DNA of 64,000 bases from Streptomyces sp. NBC_01231 (GCA_035999765.1 CP108521.1:6820001-6884000); one strand, 5' to 3'. Shown: positions 23,780 to 32,168, numbered from the stretch's first letter. Translations and numbers: made by a program. Notes: a model not told the origin generated them from the sequence alone.

Positions 23780-25033
23780 ATGCGGAAGATACTCGTCGTC
23801 GGAGCCGGCCAGTCCGGTCTCCAGCTCGCCCTCGGACTCCAGTCGCAGGGGTACGAGGTCACCCTGATGTCCAACCGGACGGCGGACGAGATCCGCTCCG
23901 GCCGGGTCATGTCGACGCAGTGCATGTTCCACACGGCACTCGACCACGAGCGCGATCTCCAGCTGAACTTCTGGGAGTCCCAGGCCCCGAAGATCGAAGG
24001 ACTCGGCGTCTCGGTGGCGGCCCCCGGCTCGCACGACCCGGGCCCGACCCAGCGGGCGATCGACTGGGTGGGCAGGCTCGACGGTTACGCGCAGTCGGTC
24101 GACCAGCGGGTGAAGATGGCCGGCTGGATGGAGACGTTCGCGCAGCGCGGCGGCCAGCTGGTCATCCACGGCGCGGCGGTCGGCGACCTCGACTACTTCG
24201 CCCGTACCTACGACCTGGTGCTGGTGTCGGCGGGCAAGGGCGAACTGGTGCAGATGTTCGCCCGGGACCCGGAGCGCTCTCCCTACAGCGAGCCGCAGCG
24301 GGCCCTGGCGGTGTCGTACGTCCACGGGCTGGGGCCGCGGCCCGAGCACCCCGACTACGACGCGGTCCGCTGCAACCTGGTCCCCGGGGTGGGCGAGCTG
24401 TTCGTCATGCCGACGCTCACCACCTCCGGACGCGCGGACATCCTCTTCTGGGAGGGCATACCCGGCGGCCCGCTGGACGTCTTCAACGGCGTCAAGGACC
24501 CGGCGGAGCACCTCTCCCTGACCCTGGAACTCATGGAGAAGTTCGTTCCCTGGGAGTACGCGCGGGCCACGAAGGTCGAACTGACCGACGCCGGTGGTGT
24601 GCTGGCCGGCCGCTACGCCCCCACGGTCCGCAACCCGGTCGGCCGGCTCCCCGGCGGCGGCCTGGTCCTCGGCGTCGCCGACGTGGTCGTCGCCAACGAC
24701 CCGATCACCGGACAGGGCTCCAACTCGGCGTCCAAGTGCGCCGCCGCGTATCTCGCGTCCATCCTCGAACACGGGGAGAAGGAGTTCGACGAGGCCTGGA
24801 TGCGCAGTACCTTCGACCGGTACTGGGAGACGGCCCAGCATGTGACCAAGTGGACCAACGCGATGCTGGCTCCGCCGCCGGAGCACATCCTGAACCTGAT
24901 CGGCGCGGCGGGCCAACTGCCCCCGGTCGCCGACCGGTTCGCCAACGGGTTCAACGATCCTGCGGACTTCGAGAACTTCTTCTATGAGCCGGAGAAGACC
25001 GGTGCGTACCTGGAGTCGGTGGCCGGCTCCTAG
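23780..25033 (+). CDS. StyA-family FAD monooxygenase (styrene/indole monooxygenase-like)
   Basis: The 417-residue flavoprotein begins with the FAD dinucleotide-binding motif KILVVGAGQSGLQLALGLQ (residues 3-21). It follows the styrene/indole monooxygenase pattern: SGRVMSTQCMFHTAL, the Trp/Phe-rich central region, and near the C terminus a second FAD contact DVVVANDPITGQGSNSASK. Such enzymes take reduced FAD from a separate reductase (StyB), yet no flavin reductase gene is next to it. The gene lies 35 nt after cvnD on the same strand with its own ribosome site (AAGGAG), so it is probably the last gene of the conservon operon. The substrate is unknown; epoxidation or N/S-oxidation of a small aromatic would fit the family. 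Confidence 0.9.
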   Translation: MRKILVVGAGQSGLQLALGLQSQGYEVTLMSNRTADEIRSGRVMSTQCMFHTALDHERDLQLNFWESQAPKIEGLGVSVAAPGSHDPGPTQRAIDWVGRLDGYAQSVDQRVKMAGWMETFAQRGGQLVIHGAAVGDLDYFARTYDLVLVSAGKGELVQMFARDPERSPYSEPQRALAVSYVHGLGPRPEHPDYDAVRCNLVPGVGELFVMPTLTTSGRADILFWEGIPGGPLDVFNGVKDPAEHLSLTLELMEKFVPWEYARATKVELTDAGGVLAGRYAPTVRNPVGRLPGGGLVLGVADVVVANDPITGQGSNSASKCAAAYLASILEHGEKEFDEAWMRSTFDRYWETAQHVTKWTNAMLAPPPEHILNLIGAAGQLPPVADRFANGFNDPADFENFFYEPEKTGAYLESVAGS

Positions 25034-25052
25034 GGCGCGTGTGGAGTCGTGA

Positions 25053-25242
25053 TCAACGGGCGGTCCGAGTGCGGTCCGTGTGAGGTCCTTGGCCCAGCTC
25101 ATCGAGCGCGCAGGTGTAGGCCGGCGAGGTGGCTGTCCGGGCAGTTGCTGACGCGCGCCGCTTCCGCGTAGGGCAGCCCGAGAAACTGGGTGCGGACGAA
25201 AGCCTCGCGGCGTTCGTCGGGCCGGAGTTTGGCCGGCAGGTC
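25053..25242 (-). pseudogene. remnant of an ECF sigma factor (region 4)
   Basis: On the minus strand residues resembling sigma-70 region 4 are legible: RREAFVRTQFLGLPYAEAAR followed by VSNCPDSHLAGLHLRAR, then a stop (25099-25101). The normal family continuation (DEL...) appears one frame away and runs to about 25053. The N-terminal two thirds (region 2) are missing. It therefore looks like a truncated, frameshifted relic of an ECF sigma gene rather than a working gene. It lies in an eroded stretch between the cvn operon and a His/Met-rich membrane protein. Confidence 0.6.
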
Positions 25243-25527
25243 GCGCCGCCGCCCGGGGCCCGGGTGTGACCTGTGCTGTGGTCCGGGGCTGTTCCTGGTG
25301 CCGATGTGCGGCTGGTGTGAGGGGACATGCTCGGTGTGGTCGTCAGCGGAAACGACGGCGGCCGCACCGTGCCTCCCGAGGACACCTCTTCCAGCAACAA
25401 CGAGCACGGCTGAGCCTGCCCTCGCACGCCCACGGTGATCGGTGCCGCCGGTTCCGTGCGTTCGTGAACGCCCTGGTCCGGCCATCCGTAAGTAACGGGA
25501 AGCTTGTCGGCCCTGAGGAGATTCCCG

Positions 25528-26331
25528 ATGTCCCGGAGGCGCCGCCGCAGCGGCGGCGGAACGAGCCAGGGGCGCCCCGTGGCAGACGTCACCGAGGACG
25601 CCGCCGACGTCCTGCGCCTCGCGCGGGCCGGGATTTTCGCGGCCGTCTGCGTGGTGACCACGGCGCTGGGCCACGCCGTGATGTCCGGCGACGTCCTGCC
25701 CTGGTGGGCGTTGGGCCTCGCGTTCACCGTGACGACCTCGGGCGCGTGGTGGCTGACGGGCCCAGAACGTGGCGCCGCGACCGTCGTCGGGGCCACCGTC
25801 GTCACGCAGGGGCTGCTGCATCTGCTGTTCAGCCTTGCCCACCAGCTGATTCGACCGCCGACCGCCGCAGCCGGTCTGCCGGGGGCGGACCACGGCTCAG
25901 GCACGCACGGTGTGGGGTTCTCCCACTTCGGCATGGTCATGCACCATTCCGTGCCGATGGGAGCGCAGGCTCCCTCACCCCCGCTCGTGCCCACCGCGAT
26001 GCACGGGACCTCAGCCGGAATGTTCCTCGCGCACCTGCTGGCCGCCGTCGCGTGCGGGCTGTGGCTGTGGCGCGGCGAGGCGGCGGCCCACCGGATCGGC
26101 CGGGCCCTGGCAGCCACCTTCTTCGCGCCGCTGCGCCGGGTCTGCCGCGTACTTTTCCGCACGACGTCCGAGGGCGAGACCCCGGCGTGCCGGGCAGCCG
26201 TCGGTGGTGGTGACCACGGGCGGGCGGCTCCCACTTCGCTGAGACACGCCGTCGTCCGCAGAGGGCCGCCACGGGACCGTCCGGTAGTCGCTCGCCCGTC
26301 TCCCGATCCGCTGCTCGCTGTACGGCTCTGA
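25528..26331 (+). CDS. putative metal-related integral membrane protein
   Basis: The 267-residue protein has about four membrane helices (residues roughly 34-52, 56-75, 83-103, 163-182). Between helices 3 and 4 lies a His/Met-rich loop containing GADHGSGTHGVGFSHFG and VMHHSVPMG, suggestive of copper or another soft-metal ligand set. The last 65 residues are Arg/Pro-rich and look unconserved. The ATG at 25528 has GAGGAG 7 nt upstream; GTG 25579 is an alternative. I do not recognise a named family. In other streptomycetes similar proteins accompany an ECF sigma factor and copper-handling genes; here only a sigma relic remains beside it. Confidence 0.6.
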   Translation: MSRRRRRSGGGTSQGRPVADVTEDAADVLRLARAGIFAAVCVVTTALGHAVMSGDVLPWWALGLAFTVTTSGAWWLTGPERGAATVVGATVVTQGLLHLLFSLAHQLIRPPTAAAGLPGADHGSGTHGVGFSHFGMVMHHSVPMGAQAPSPPLVPTAMHGTSAGMFLAHLLAAVACGLWLWRGEAAAHRIGRALAATFFAPLRRVCRVLFRTTSEGETPACRAAVGGGDHGRAAPTSLRHAVVRRGPPRDRPVVARPSPDPLLAVRL

Positions 26332-26512
26332 TTCCGACAGCGTCCGTGGCCGGGGACAGGCGGAGGGTCGGCGTGCCCGTACGTACGCCGGCCTGTCCTC
26401 TTCGGCCCGGGCTGTACCCGCCGCCGCGTCGGCCGTTCTGCGACGCGGCCCCCGACCGCGCACCGCGGTGCCGTCGGCGGAGTCGCAGCCTCCCTACTCG
26501 ATCGGAAGTTCC

Positions 26513-26872
26513 ATGTACCACCACACGTCCGGCCACTCGCCCCTGCGTGACACCGTTTCAGAGGCGCGGCCGGTGATGTCCGAACGGGACCGGTCCACGG
26601 TTTCGCACCGTCGGCGCGCCCGTCTCGCCGCCTGCTGCGCCACCCCGTCCGCCTGCGGGAACCTGAGCCTGCCGGCACCGGACACGGAAGAGCCCGGCGG
26701 CGGGGCTGCCGACGACGGGGCTGCCGGAGGCGGCACGATCCTGGGGCTCGAACGCGCCACGGCGCTGGTGGTCCTCGCGCTGGCCGCCGTCGTGATCGGG
26801 GGCGGGGGTGCCCTCACCGTGCGCACGATGCGGGGGACGCCGCTGATGGGGAGAAGGGGGCCAAGGGCCTGA
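26513..26872 (+). CDS. hypothetical small protein with C-terminal membrane anchor
   Basis: The 119-residue frame begins MYHHTSGHSP after a GGAAG site. It is low-complexity until a Gly/Ala-rich stretch, then one hydrophobic helix (ATALVVLALAAVVIGGGGAL) and a basic end (TVRTMRG...). The tail resembles the C-terminal anchor of CopC- or YcnI-type copper proteins, but the expected extracellular domain and signal peptide are missing. It could be a decayed gene. The flanking 26332-26512 and 26873-27049 hold nothing I can identify. Confidence 0.35.
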   Translation: MYHHTSGHSPLRDTVSEARPVMSERDRSTVSHRRRARLAACCATPSACGNLSLPAPDTEEPGGGAADDGAAGGGTILGLERATALVVLALAAVVIGGGGALTVRTMRGTPLMGRRGPRA

Positions 26873-27049
26873 GCAAGCCCTGAGGGGACACGTCGCGGCA
26901 GGTGGGCCCGGCCCGGTGAACGGCCGGTCCGGGCCCACATGAGGTTCGGCGGGGTGGGCGGACCGGGCGCCGGAACGAGGACGGTCGTCCTGAGCGACGG
27001 TGCGGGATCCGTGGGGAGACGATGATGCGGAGGGGCTGCCATCAGGCGC

Positions 27050-28054
27050 ATGGACACCAAGCGGCGCGTCCTCATCGTCGCCTATGACGACGCGCAGATC
27101 CTCGACATCGCCTGCCCCAGCGGCGCGTTGGACATCGCCAACCGGTACGGCGCCGAGCCGCCGTACTCCATTGAACTGGCCACTCTCGGTCGTCGGGCCG
27201 CTCGCAGCTCCGCCGGAATCCTGGTGGGAGCGGGGCAGGGGCTGGAGGCGGTCGCGGGACCGCTGGACACGCTGTTCGTCGTGGGCGGCATCGGCTGCGA
27301 GGACGCGGCGGCGGACGAGCGACTACTGGATCAGGTGCGCCGGCTGGCCGGACAGAGCCGACGGGTGGCGTCCGTCTGCACCGGCGCCTATGTCCTGGCC
27401 GCCGCCGGACTGCTGGACCACCGGCGGGTGACGACCCATTGGGGGTGGGGGGAACGGCTTGCCGCGCGCCACCCCGCCGTGGCCGTGGACGTCGGGCCTC
27501 TCTACATACGTGACGGTCATGTCTACACCTCGGCCGGCGTCACCAGCGCGCTCGACCTGACGCTGGCGCTGATCGAGGACGACCACGGGCCCACCCTCGC
27601 CCGCGCCGTCGCCCGCGAACTCGTCACTCATCTGCACCGACCGGCCGACCAGGCGCAGATCTCCATGTTCCTCGCCGCTCCGCCGCCGGAGGACCGGCTG
27701 GTGCGGGACCTCGTGGGCCATATCGCCGGCCATCTGGCCGAGGACCTCACGCCCGCCGCCTTGGCCGCCCGGGTGGGAGTCAGCCCTCGGCACCTGACCC
27801 GGCTGTTCACCGCGCACCTCGGCACCACGCCCGCCCGGGCCGTGCGTGCGGCGCGCACCGAAGCGGCGGCGCACCTGGTGCGGTCCAGTGCACTGCCCAT
27901 GGCGGCGATCGCCCGCCGCTGCGGGTTCGGGTCGGCGGAGACGCTGCGGCAGGCGTTCCTGGACCACTACGGGGTGACGGGGGACAGGATTCGCAGGATG
28001 CCGGACATGCCGACTGCGCGCGTCGTGCCGGGGCAGAAGGATCCCGGGCCATGA
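27050..28054 (+). CDS. GlxA-family AraC-type regulator with DJ-1/PfpI domain
   Basis: This 334-residue regulator has an N-terminal DJ-1/PfpI (GATase1-like) domain (residues 5-175) with Cys110 in ASVCTGAYVLAAAGLL at the nucleophile elbow, followed by VTTHWGWGE. A C-terminal AraC double helix-turn-helix (about residues 225-322) has LAARVGVSPRHLTRLFTAHL and IARRCGFGSAETLRQAF. Such proteins are ligand-responsive activators or repressors; the DJ-1 domain is usually a sensor. Its stop overlaps the start of the next gene, which encodes a stand-alone DJ-1 protein with an export signal (ATGA). The pair is therefore one operon and may act on one substrate class. Confidence 0.92.
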   Translation: MDTKRRVLIVAYDDAQILDIACPSGALDIANRYGAEPPYSIELATLGRRAARSSAGILVGAGQGLEAVAGPLDTLFVVGGIGCEDAAADERLLDQVRRLAGQSRRVASVCTGAYVLAAAGLLDHRRVTTHWGWGERLAARHPAVAVDVGPLYIRDGHVYTSAGVTSALDLTLALIEDDHGPTLARAVARELVTHLHRPADQAQISMFLAAPPPEDRLVRDLVGHIAGHLAEDLTPAALAARVGVSPRHLTRLFTAHLGTTPARAVRAARTEAAAHLVRSSALPMAAIARRCGFGSAETLRQAFLDHYGVTGDRIRRMPDMPTARVVPGQKDPGP

Positions 28055-28815
28055 GGCATTCGACGACACGCAGAAACGTACTCCGCGGGACCGTGGCGAC
28101 TGCCGCGCTCGCCACCACGGCCGCGGCCCCGACCGGGGCGGCGCGGGCCGTCCCGTCCAAAGGCGCGGGACCGGACATCGGCATCCTGCTGTACGACGGC
28201 TACAGCCTGCTGGACCCCACCGGTCCGGCCGAGGTCCTGTCACGACTGCCCGACGCGACCGTGACGATGATCGCCGAGAAGCGCGGCGCGGTCCGCACGG
28301 ACACCGCGGACGTGGCCGTGGTCGCCGACCGCTCCATCGACGAGGTCGACCGACTCGACGTCCTGCTCGTACCGGGTGGCGGCAACCGCGGCACCGTAGG
28401 GGCGATGAACAACCAGGCCCTCCTGCGCTGGATCCGCGCCATCCACCGGCACAGCCGATGGACGACCTCCGTATGCACCGGCAGCATCGTCCTCGCCGCG
28501 GCCGGGCTGCTGGACGGACGGCAGGCCACGACCTACTGGGCCTCCGCCGAGTACCTCCAGTCCACCTTCGACGTGACCTACCTGCCGCAGCGATACGTAC
28601 GCTCGGGGAAGATCATCACTGCGGCGGGGGTGTCGGCTGGAGTGGACATGGCCCTGTATCTCGCCTCCTTGATCGCGGACGACGACACGGCCAAGGCGAT
28701 TCAACTCGCCGTCGAATACGACCCCCAACCCCCCTTCGACTCCGGCGACGCCGCTGAAGCGAGTCCCCAACTGAAGAAAAAGGCCCTGCAGTTGCTGGCC
28801 GCCTCGCAGGTGTAG
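28051..28815 (+). CDS. exported DJ-1/PfpI-family protein (isonitrile-hydratase-like)
   Basis: The 254-residue protein starts with a twin-arginine-type signal (TTRRNVLRGTVATAALATT, residues 5-23) ending near ARA at 31-33, so export is predicted. The mature part is a DJ-1/PfpI domain with Asp55 (LLDPTGPAEVL) and Cys142 in TSVCTGSIVLAAAGLLDG followed by ATTYW, the arrangement of isonitrile hydratase (Asp and Cys essential). The function in this organism is not shown; hydratase or chaperone-like activity is possible. It is translationally coupled (ATGA) to the GlxA-type regulator in front. Confidence 0.87.
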   Translation: MRHSTTRRNVLRGTVATAALATTAAAPTGAARAVPSKGAGPDIGILLYDGYSLLDPTGPAEVLSRLPDATVTMIAEKRGAVRTDTADVAVVADRSIDEVDRLDVLLVPGGGNRGTVGAMNNQALLRWIRAIHRHSRWTTSVCTGSIVLAAAGLLDGRQATTYWASAEYLQSTFDVTYLPQRYVRSGKIITAAGVSAGVDMALYLASLIADDDTAKAIQLAVEYDPQPPFDSGDAAEASPQLKKKALQLLAASQV

Positions 28816-28864
28816 TCACGACGCCGAACTCCACGAGCCGCATCCTCACGACTCGACGCCCGCC

Positions 28865-29935
28865 CTAGTCGCCCTTGGGCCGCGGCGGGTCGTCCGGGCG
28901 TACGGCGCCCAGGATCGGGTTCGAGGCGATGGGGGAGAGCTTGACCCTGGTGCCCGGGCGGGGTGCCTGGACCACCTGGCCCTTGCCCACGTACATCGCC
29001 ACGTGGGTGGCCTCGGGGAAGTAGATCACCAGGTCGCCGGGGCGCAGTCGGTTCAGGGGGATCCTCGGCAGCCGGGCCCACTGCTCCTGGCTGGTGCGCG
29101 GGATGGGGACCCCGGCGCTTCGCCATGACTCGGACGTCAGACCCGAGCAGTCGTACGACTTCGGCCCCTCCGCGCCCCACTCGTACGGCTTCCCGAGCTG
29201 CCGTACGGCGTACCGCACGGCCCTGTCGCCCTTGCCCGACGGCTTGTCGTCGTCTTTGAGAGTGCCGGAGGACATGAGCTTCTCCTGCGCCTTGTCGACA
29301 CCGTCCTTCTCGAACGCGGCGAGCGCGGTGAGCTGCTGCGGGGTGAGGGAGGACAGGAGTCCCTCGACGCTTCTGAGGCGTTTGCCGACGTCGTCGCGGA
29401 CCTTCTGCTGCCGTGCGGCGAGGGTGAGTTGGTCGTCCAGGGCCTTGCGGGCCTGGCGGGCCAGGTCGTCGGCCTTCTTCTCGCTGCCGACCAGGCGGCC
29501 CACCGTCTCGGACCGCTCCCGGGCCAACTGGCCGATCACATGGCCCTGGTCGAGGGCGTGCTGGGGATCGCGGGCGAGGAGGAGGCGGACGTACGGGGAG
29601 AGGCCGGTGGTGCTCTGGTACTGCTGCCGGGCCAGCCGGCCCGCCGCGCCCCGGCTGTCGTGCAGGGAGAGCCGGGCCATGGCGAGCGCGTTCTCCAGCC
29701 GCTCGGTCTCGGCGCGCTGCCTCGTCAGCTGTTCCTCGGTGGTGTTGTACGTCTCGGTGGCCTTCTCCGCCTCCCGGTACAGGCGCTGAAGGTCCGTCAG
29801 CAGCTCGGGCAGGGAGCGGTTGCCGGGTCGGGCGGGGTCCGGTACGGCTGTCGCGGGCAGCGGGGCGAGGACGGTTCCGGCCGCCATCGCCGCCGTCGCG
29901 GCCGTACATACCAGACGTAGAAACCTTTCTGACAC
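28865..29935 (-). CDS. secreted NlpC/P60 cell-wall peptidase
   Basis: The 356-residue protein has a signal peptide (residues 1-30, ATAAMAAGTVLAPLPATA) and a long coiled-coil region (about 45-215) as in RipA/CwlO-type hydrolases. The C-terminal NlpC/P60 domain (about 235-356) has catalytic Cys263 in YDCSGLTSESW and His311 in EATHVAMYVGKG. It should cleave the peptide stem of peptidoglycan outside the membrane, the coiled coil controlling activity or localisation. The GTG start at 29935 is set by an excellent GGAGGTGA site; the frame extends 88 codons further without a signal. Confidence 0.93.
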   Translation of the reverse strand: MSERFLRLVCTAATAAMAAGTVLAPLPATAVPDPARPGNRSLPELLTDLQRLYREAEKATETYNTTEEQLTRQRAETERLENALAMARLSLHDSRGAAGRLARQQYQSTTGLSPYVRLLLARDPQHALDQGHVIGQLARERSETVGRLVGSEKKADDLARQARKALDDQLTLAARQQKVRDDVGKRLRSVEGLLSSLTPQQLTALAAFEKDGVDKAQEKLMSSGTLKDDDKPSGKGDRAVRYAVRQLGKPYEWGAEGPKSYDCSGLTSESWRSAGVPIPRTSQEQWARLPRIPLNRLRPGDLVIYFPEATHVAMYVGKGQVVQAPRPGTRVKLSPIASNPILGAVRPDDPPRPKGD

Positions 29936-30099
29936 GCCATCACCTCCGGTGCGCGGTACGCGGCCCTTCCGCGGAGCTCCGCATCGCGAGCATGTGACGT
30001 GTTCCGGAGGTTCGCGCGCGGGGTGTGGGCGGTTCGGCGCAACGCGGTCACCCGTCGGTGTCGCACCGCTTGCCGCCCGGCGTGCCGTCTGGTGTGGCG

Positions 30100-30435
30100 T
30101 CAGGCCCGGTCTCCGGTCGGGCCGCCGGCGTCCGGTTTCGACCAGGGCCACGTGAGCCTGCTGTCCTGCTTCCCCTTCGGGTCGTGCACGTACTTCCAAC
30201 CCTGGGGAAGGCCGAGGCGTTTGCTGTGGCCGCGCGGGACCCTCTGGTAGACGAGCACGGTGGGCGGGCCGCCGGTGGCGTCCGGGACGGGGATGCGGTA
30301 CGTCTTGGGCGGGTGCCCGGTCGGACCCAGCAGGACGGGCAGGACCCGGCCGTCCATGGGGCCGCCCTCGAAGGGGGTGTCTTCGCTCTTCACCGCACCA
30401 GTGTCAGCCATCCGCCCCGCACCGGTGTCAGCCAT
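30100..30435 (-). CDS. conserved hypothetical protein, DNA-repeat-encoded N terminus
   Basis: The 111-residue protein has no recognised domain. Its core, PMDGRVLPVLLGPTG then YRIPVPDATGGPPTVLVY and LGLPQGWKYVHDPKGK, looks like a short conserved streptomycete hypothetical. The N terminus repeats MADTGAGR/MADTGAVK because the two possible ATG codons (30435 and 30411) lie in consecutive copies of a 24-bp DNA repeat, each with a GGCGG-type site. The start is therefore ambiguous. It follows tetR on the same strand with only 64 nt between stop and start. Confidence 0.6.
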   Translation of the reverse strand: MADTGAGRMADTGAVKSEDTPFEGGPMDGRVLPVLLGPTGHPPKTYRIPVPDATGGPPTVLVYQRVPRGHSKRLGLPQGWKYVHDPKGKQDSRLTWPWSKPDAGGPTGDRA

Positions 30436-30512
30436 CCGCTCCGCGCGGGGCAGCTTGTCCGCCCCCGCACCGGTGTCAGCCCTCCGCCCCGCGCCGTGGT
30501 CAGCCGTCCGTC
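30393..30512. repeat. 24-bp repeats spanning the tetR stop and the next start codons
   Basis: Four copies of a 24-bp unit occur at 30393-30416, 30417-30440, 30465-30488 and 30489-30512. On the minus strand a unit reads approximately GGCGGATGGCTGACACCGGT plus GCGG. The 30489 copy contains the tetR stop codon; the 30393 and 30417 copies carry the ATG codons of the following gene; the third is intermediate and lacks an ATG. Confidence 0.8.
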
Positions 30513-31153
30513 AGCAGGTCCTCGACCAGTGCCGAGGTCTGCGGGTCGCGGCGCGCGGTCACCGAGAGCACCGCCACGAACTGTTCCACCAGCCAGTCCC
30601 GCAGTTCGTCGGCGGGCGGCTGCTTGTCCTCGTCCAGCCAGATGAGCGACGCCGCCTCCACCGCGGTGATCCACATCCGGACGGTCATCCGCAGCCGCGA
30701 GCCGGGCTCCGTGACCCGTAGATGGCTGAGGATGTGCTCGGCCGCGGCCCGTCGTACGCCGTCCACGATGGCGGTCGTACGGGAGGTCTCGACGACGCTG
30801 CCGCCCTGGAGCAGGGCGCTGAAGCCGGCGTCGTGCTGGTCGACGAAGGTGAGGTAGCGGTCCAGGGCGCGGGCGAGGCGATCGAGGAGGAGGCCCTCGC
30901 GGGGCTCGTCGAAGCACTGCCGGAGTTCCTCGGCGGCGGACCTGAGGGCGGCTTCGTAGAGTTGCTGCTTGCCGCCCGGGAAGTACCGGTACACCAGGGG
31001 CCGCGAGACCCCGGCCGCCTCCGCCACGTCGTCGAGCGAGACCTCCTCGGGCGCCCGGTGGGCGAAGAGGGACAGCGCGGCGTCGAGGAGCTGACTGCGG
31101 CGCTCCTCGACGCTCAGGCGGCGATAGGCGGGGGTGGGGGCGGAGGGGGTCAT
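30500..31153 (-). CDS. TetR-family transcriptional regulator
   Basis: The 217-residue regulator has an N-terminal TetR HTH: RRSQLLDAALSLFAHRAPEE, then SLDDVAEAAGVSRPLVYRYF with PGGKQQLYEAALRSA. A helical C-terminal ligand and dimerisation domain follows. It lies 76 nt downstream of the AurF-type oxygenase gene on the same strand and probably shares its transcript, so it is the likely repressor of that operon. A partial palindrome upstream of the oxygenase gene could be its operator. Confidence 0.92.
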   Translation of the reverse strand: MTPSAPTPAYRRLSVEERRSQLLDAALSLFAHRAPEEVSLDDVAEAAGVSRPLVYRYFPGGKQQLYEAALRSAAEELRQCFDEPREGLLLDRLARALDRYLTFVDQHDAGFSALLQGGSVVETSRTTAIVDGVRRAAAEHILSHLRVTEPGSRLRMTVRMWITAVEAASLIWLDEDKQPPADELRDWLVEQFVAVLSVTARRDPQTSALVEDLLTDG

Positions 31154-31229
31154 GACGGGCAGCGTAACCGGTGACGCCGCGTCACTACCCGGACGAACAG
31201 GCCACTACCTGGCCAAAATGACGGTTCCC

Positions 31230-32168
31230 CTAGGCCAGCAGCCCGGACGACCGCCACAGCCGCCGCCCCACGCCCCGCAGCACCCCGATGTCGTCCAGGA
31301 AGTCGGTGAGACGCCTGGCTCCCGTCTGCATGATCTCCCGGCGGTGGCCGCTCGCCCGCACCTGTGCCAGGGCCTCCCGCCGGTCCAGGCCCACATTCGT
31401 GTAGACCTCGGGATTGACGAACGCCACGGAGAAGACCCGTGCGAACTCGCCGGACGTGACGCGGGTGAACCCCTGCGACCACCTCGGCGCGGTCACCATC
31501 TGGCGGCGCAACTCCTCGCGGGCGTACCGCACATGGCGCGCCTCCTCCACCACGTGGATGCGGGTCACACCCCGGATCAGGGGCTGGACCCGCTCGTCGG
31601 GGAAGGTCAGCCGCTGCATCCAGTCGAGGACCTCCTCGCCGAGCAGGGTGGCGGTGAAGGAGCCCGGGGTGGTGGAGATGGTCTTGAAGAGCCGTCCCAG
31701 GTGCTGGTGGGCCCGGCCCACCGGGTACCAGGGCGTGCTGCCCCGCGCGATCAGCCGGGCGAACATCTTGGAGTGCCGGCACTCGTCCTCGATCTCGGTG
31801 AGCGCGTACCGCACGTGGGCGCTCGTCGCCGCTTTGTCGTAGATGTGGCGTACCAGCAGTTGCATCAGGATGATCTCGAACCAGATGCCGAGCGAGGCGA
31901 GCGCCGTGGCCTCGTGCTGGGAGAGCAGGATCCGCTGCTCCTCGCTCATCCGCCGCCACAGCGGGGTGTCGTACAGCGAGACCAGCTCCGGCGGCCAGAA
32001 CCACTTGCCCTCCTCGAAGGGCGCCTCCCAGTCGAGCTCCTGGTCCGGGTCGAAGGAGTGCTTGGCGGAAGAGGCGAGCAGCCGCTCGGCCACCTGCTCC
32101 CGGTCCTTGAGCAGGCCGAGCGCGTCACGCAGGCCGGCGAGCGCGTCGGCTTCCGTCAGGGTCGTCAT
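31230..32168 (-). CDS. AurF-like non-heme diiron oxygenase
   Basis: This 312-residue protein belongs to the AurF (p-aminobenzoate N-oxygenase-like) ferritin-fold family. Candidate diiron ligands are visible: Glu86 (LLSQHEATALAS), Asp128-Glu129-x-x-His132 (EIEDECRHSKMF), Glu178/179 (LLGEEVLDW) and Glu208/209-x-x-His212 (VVEEARHVRYA). Proteins of this kind catalyse O2-dependent N-oxygenation or desaturation-like chemistry. The neighbour is only a TetR regulator, with no biosynthetic cluster, so a stress or fatty-acid-related role is as likely as secondary metabolism. The ATG at 32168 follows AGGTGA. Confidence 0.88.
   Translation of the reverse strand: MTTLTEADALAGLRDALGLLKDREQVAERLLASSAKHSFDPDQELDWEAPFEEGKWFWPPELVSLYDTPLWRRMSEEQRILLSQHEATALASLGIWFEIILMQLLVRHIYDKAATSAHVRYALTEIEDECRHSKMFARLIARGSTPWYPVGRAHQHLGRLFKTISTTPGSFTATLLGEEVLDWMQRLTFPDERVQPLIRGVTRIHVVEEARHVRYAREELRRQMVTAPRWSQGFTRVTSGEFARVFSVAFVNPEVYTNVGLDRREALAQVRASGHRREIMQTGARRLTDFLDDIGVLRGVGRRLWRSSGLLA

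Noticed and set aside
25099..26678. Long minus-strand frames through 25.1-26.7 kb
   Set aside because: Only the last roughly 50 codons resemble a protein family (sigma region 4); the rest is antisense to the membrane-protein gene.
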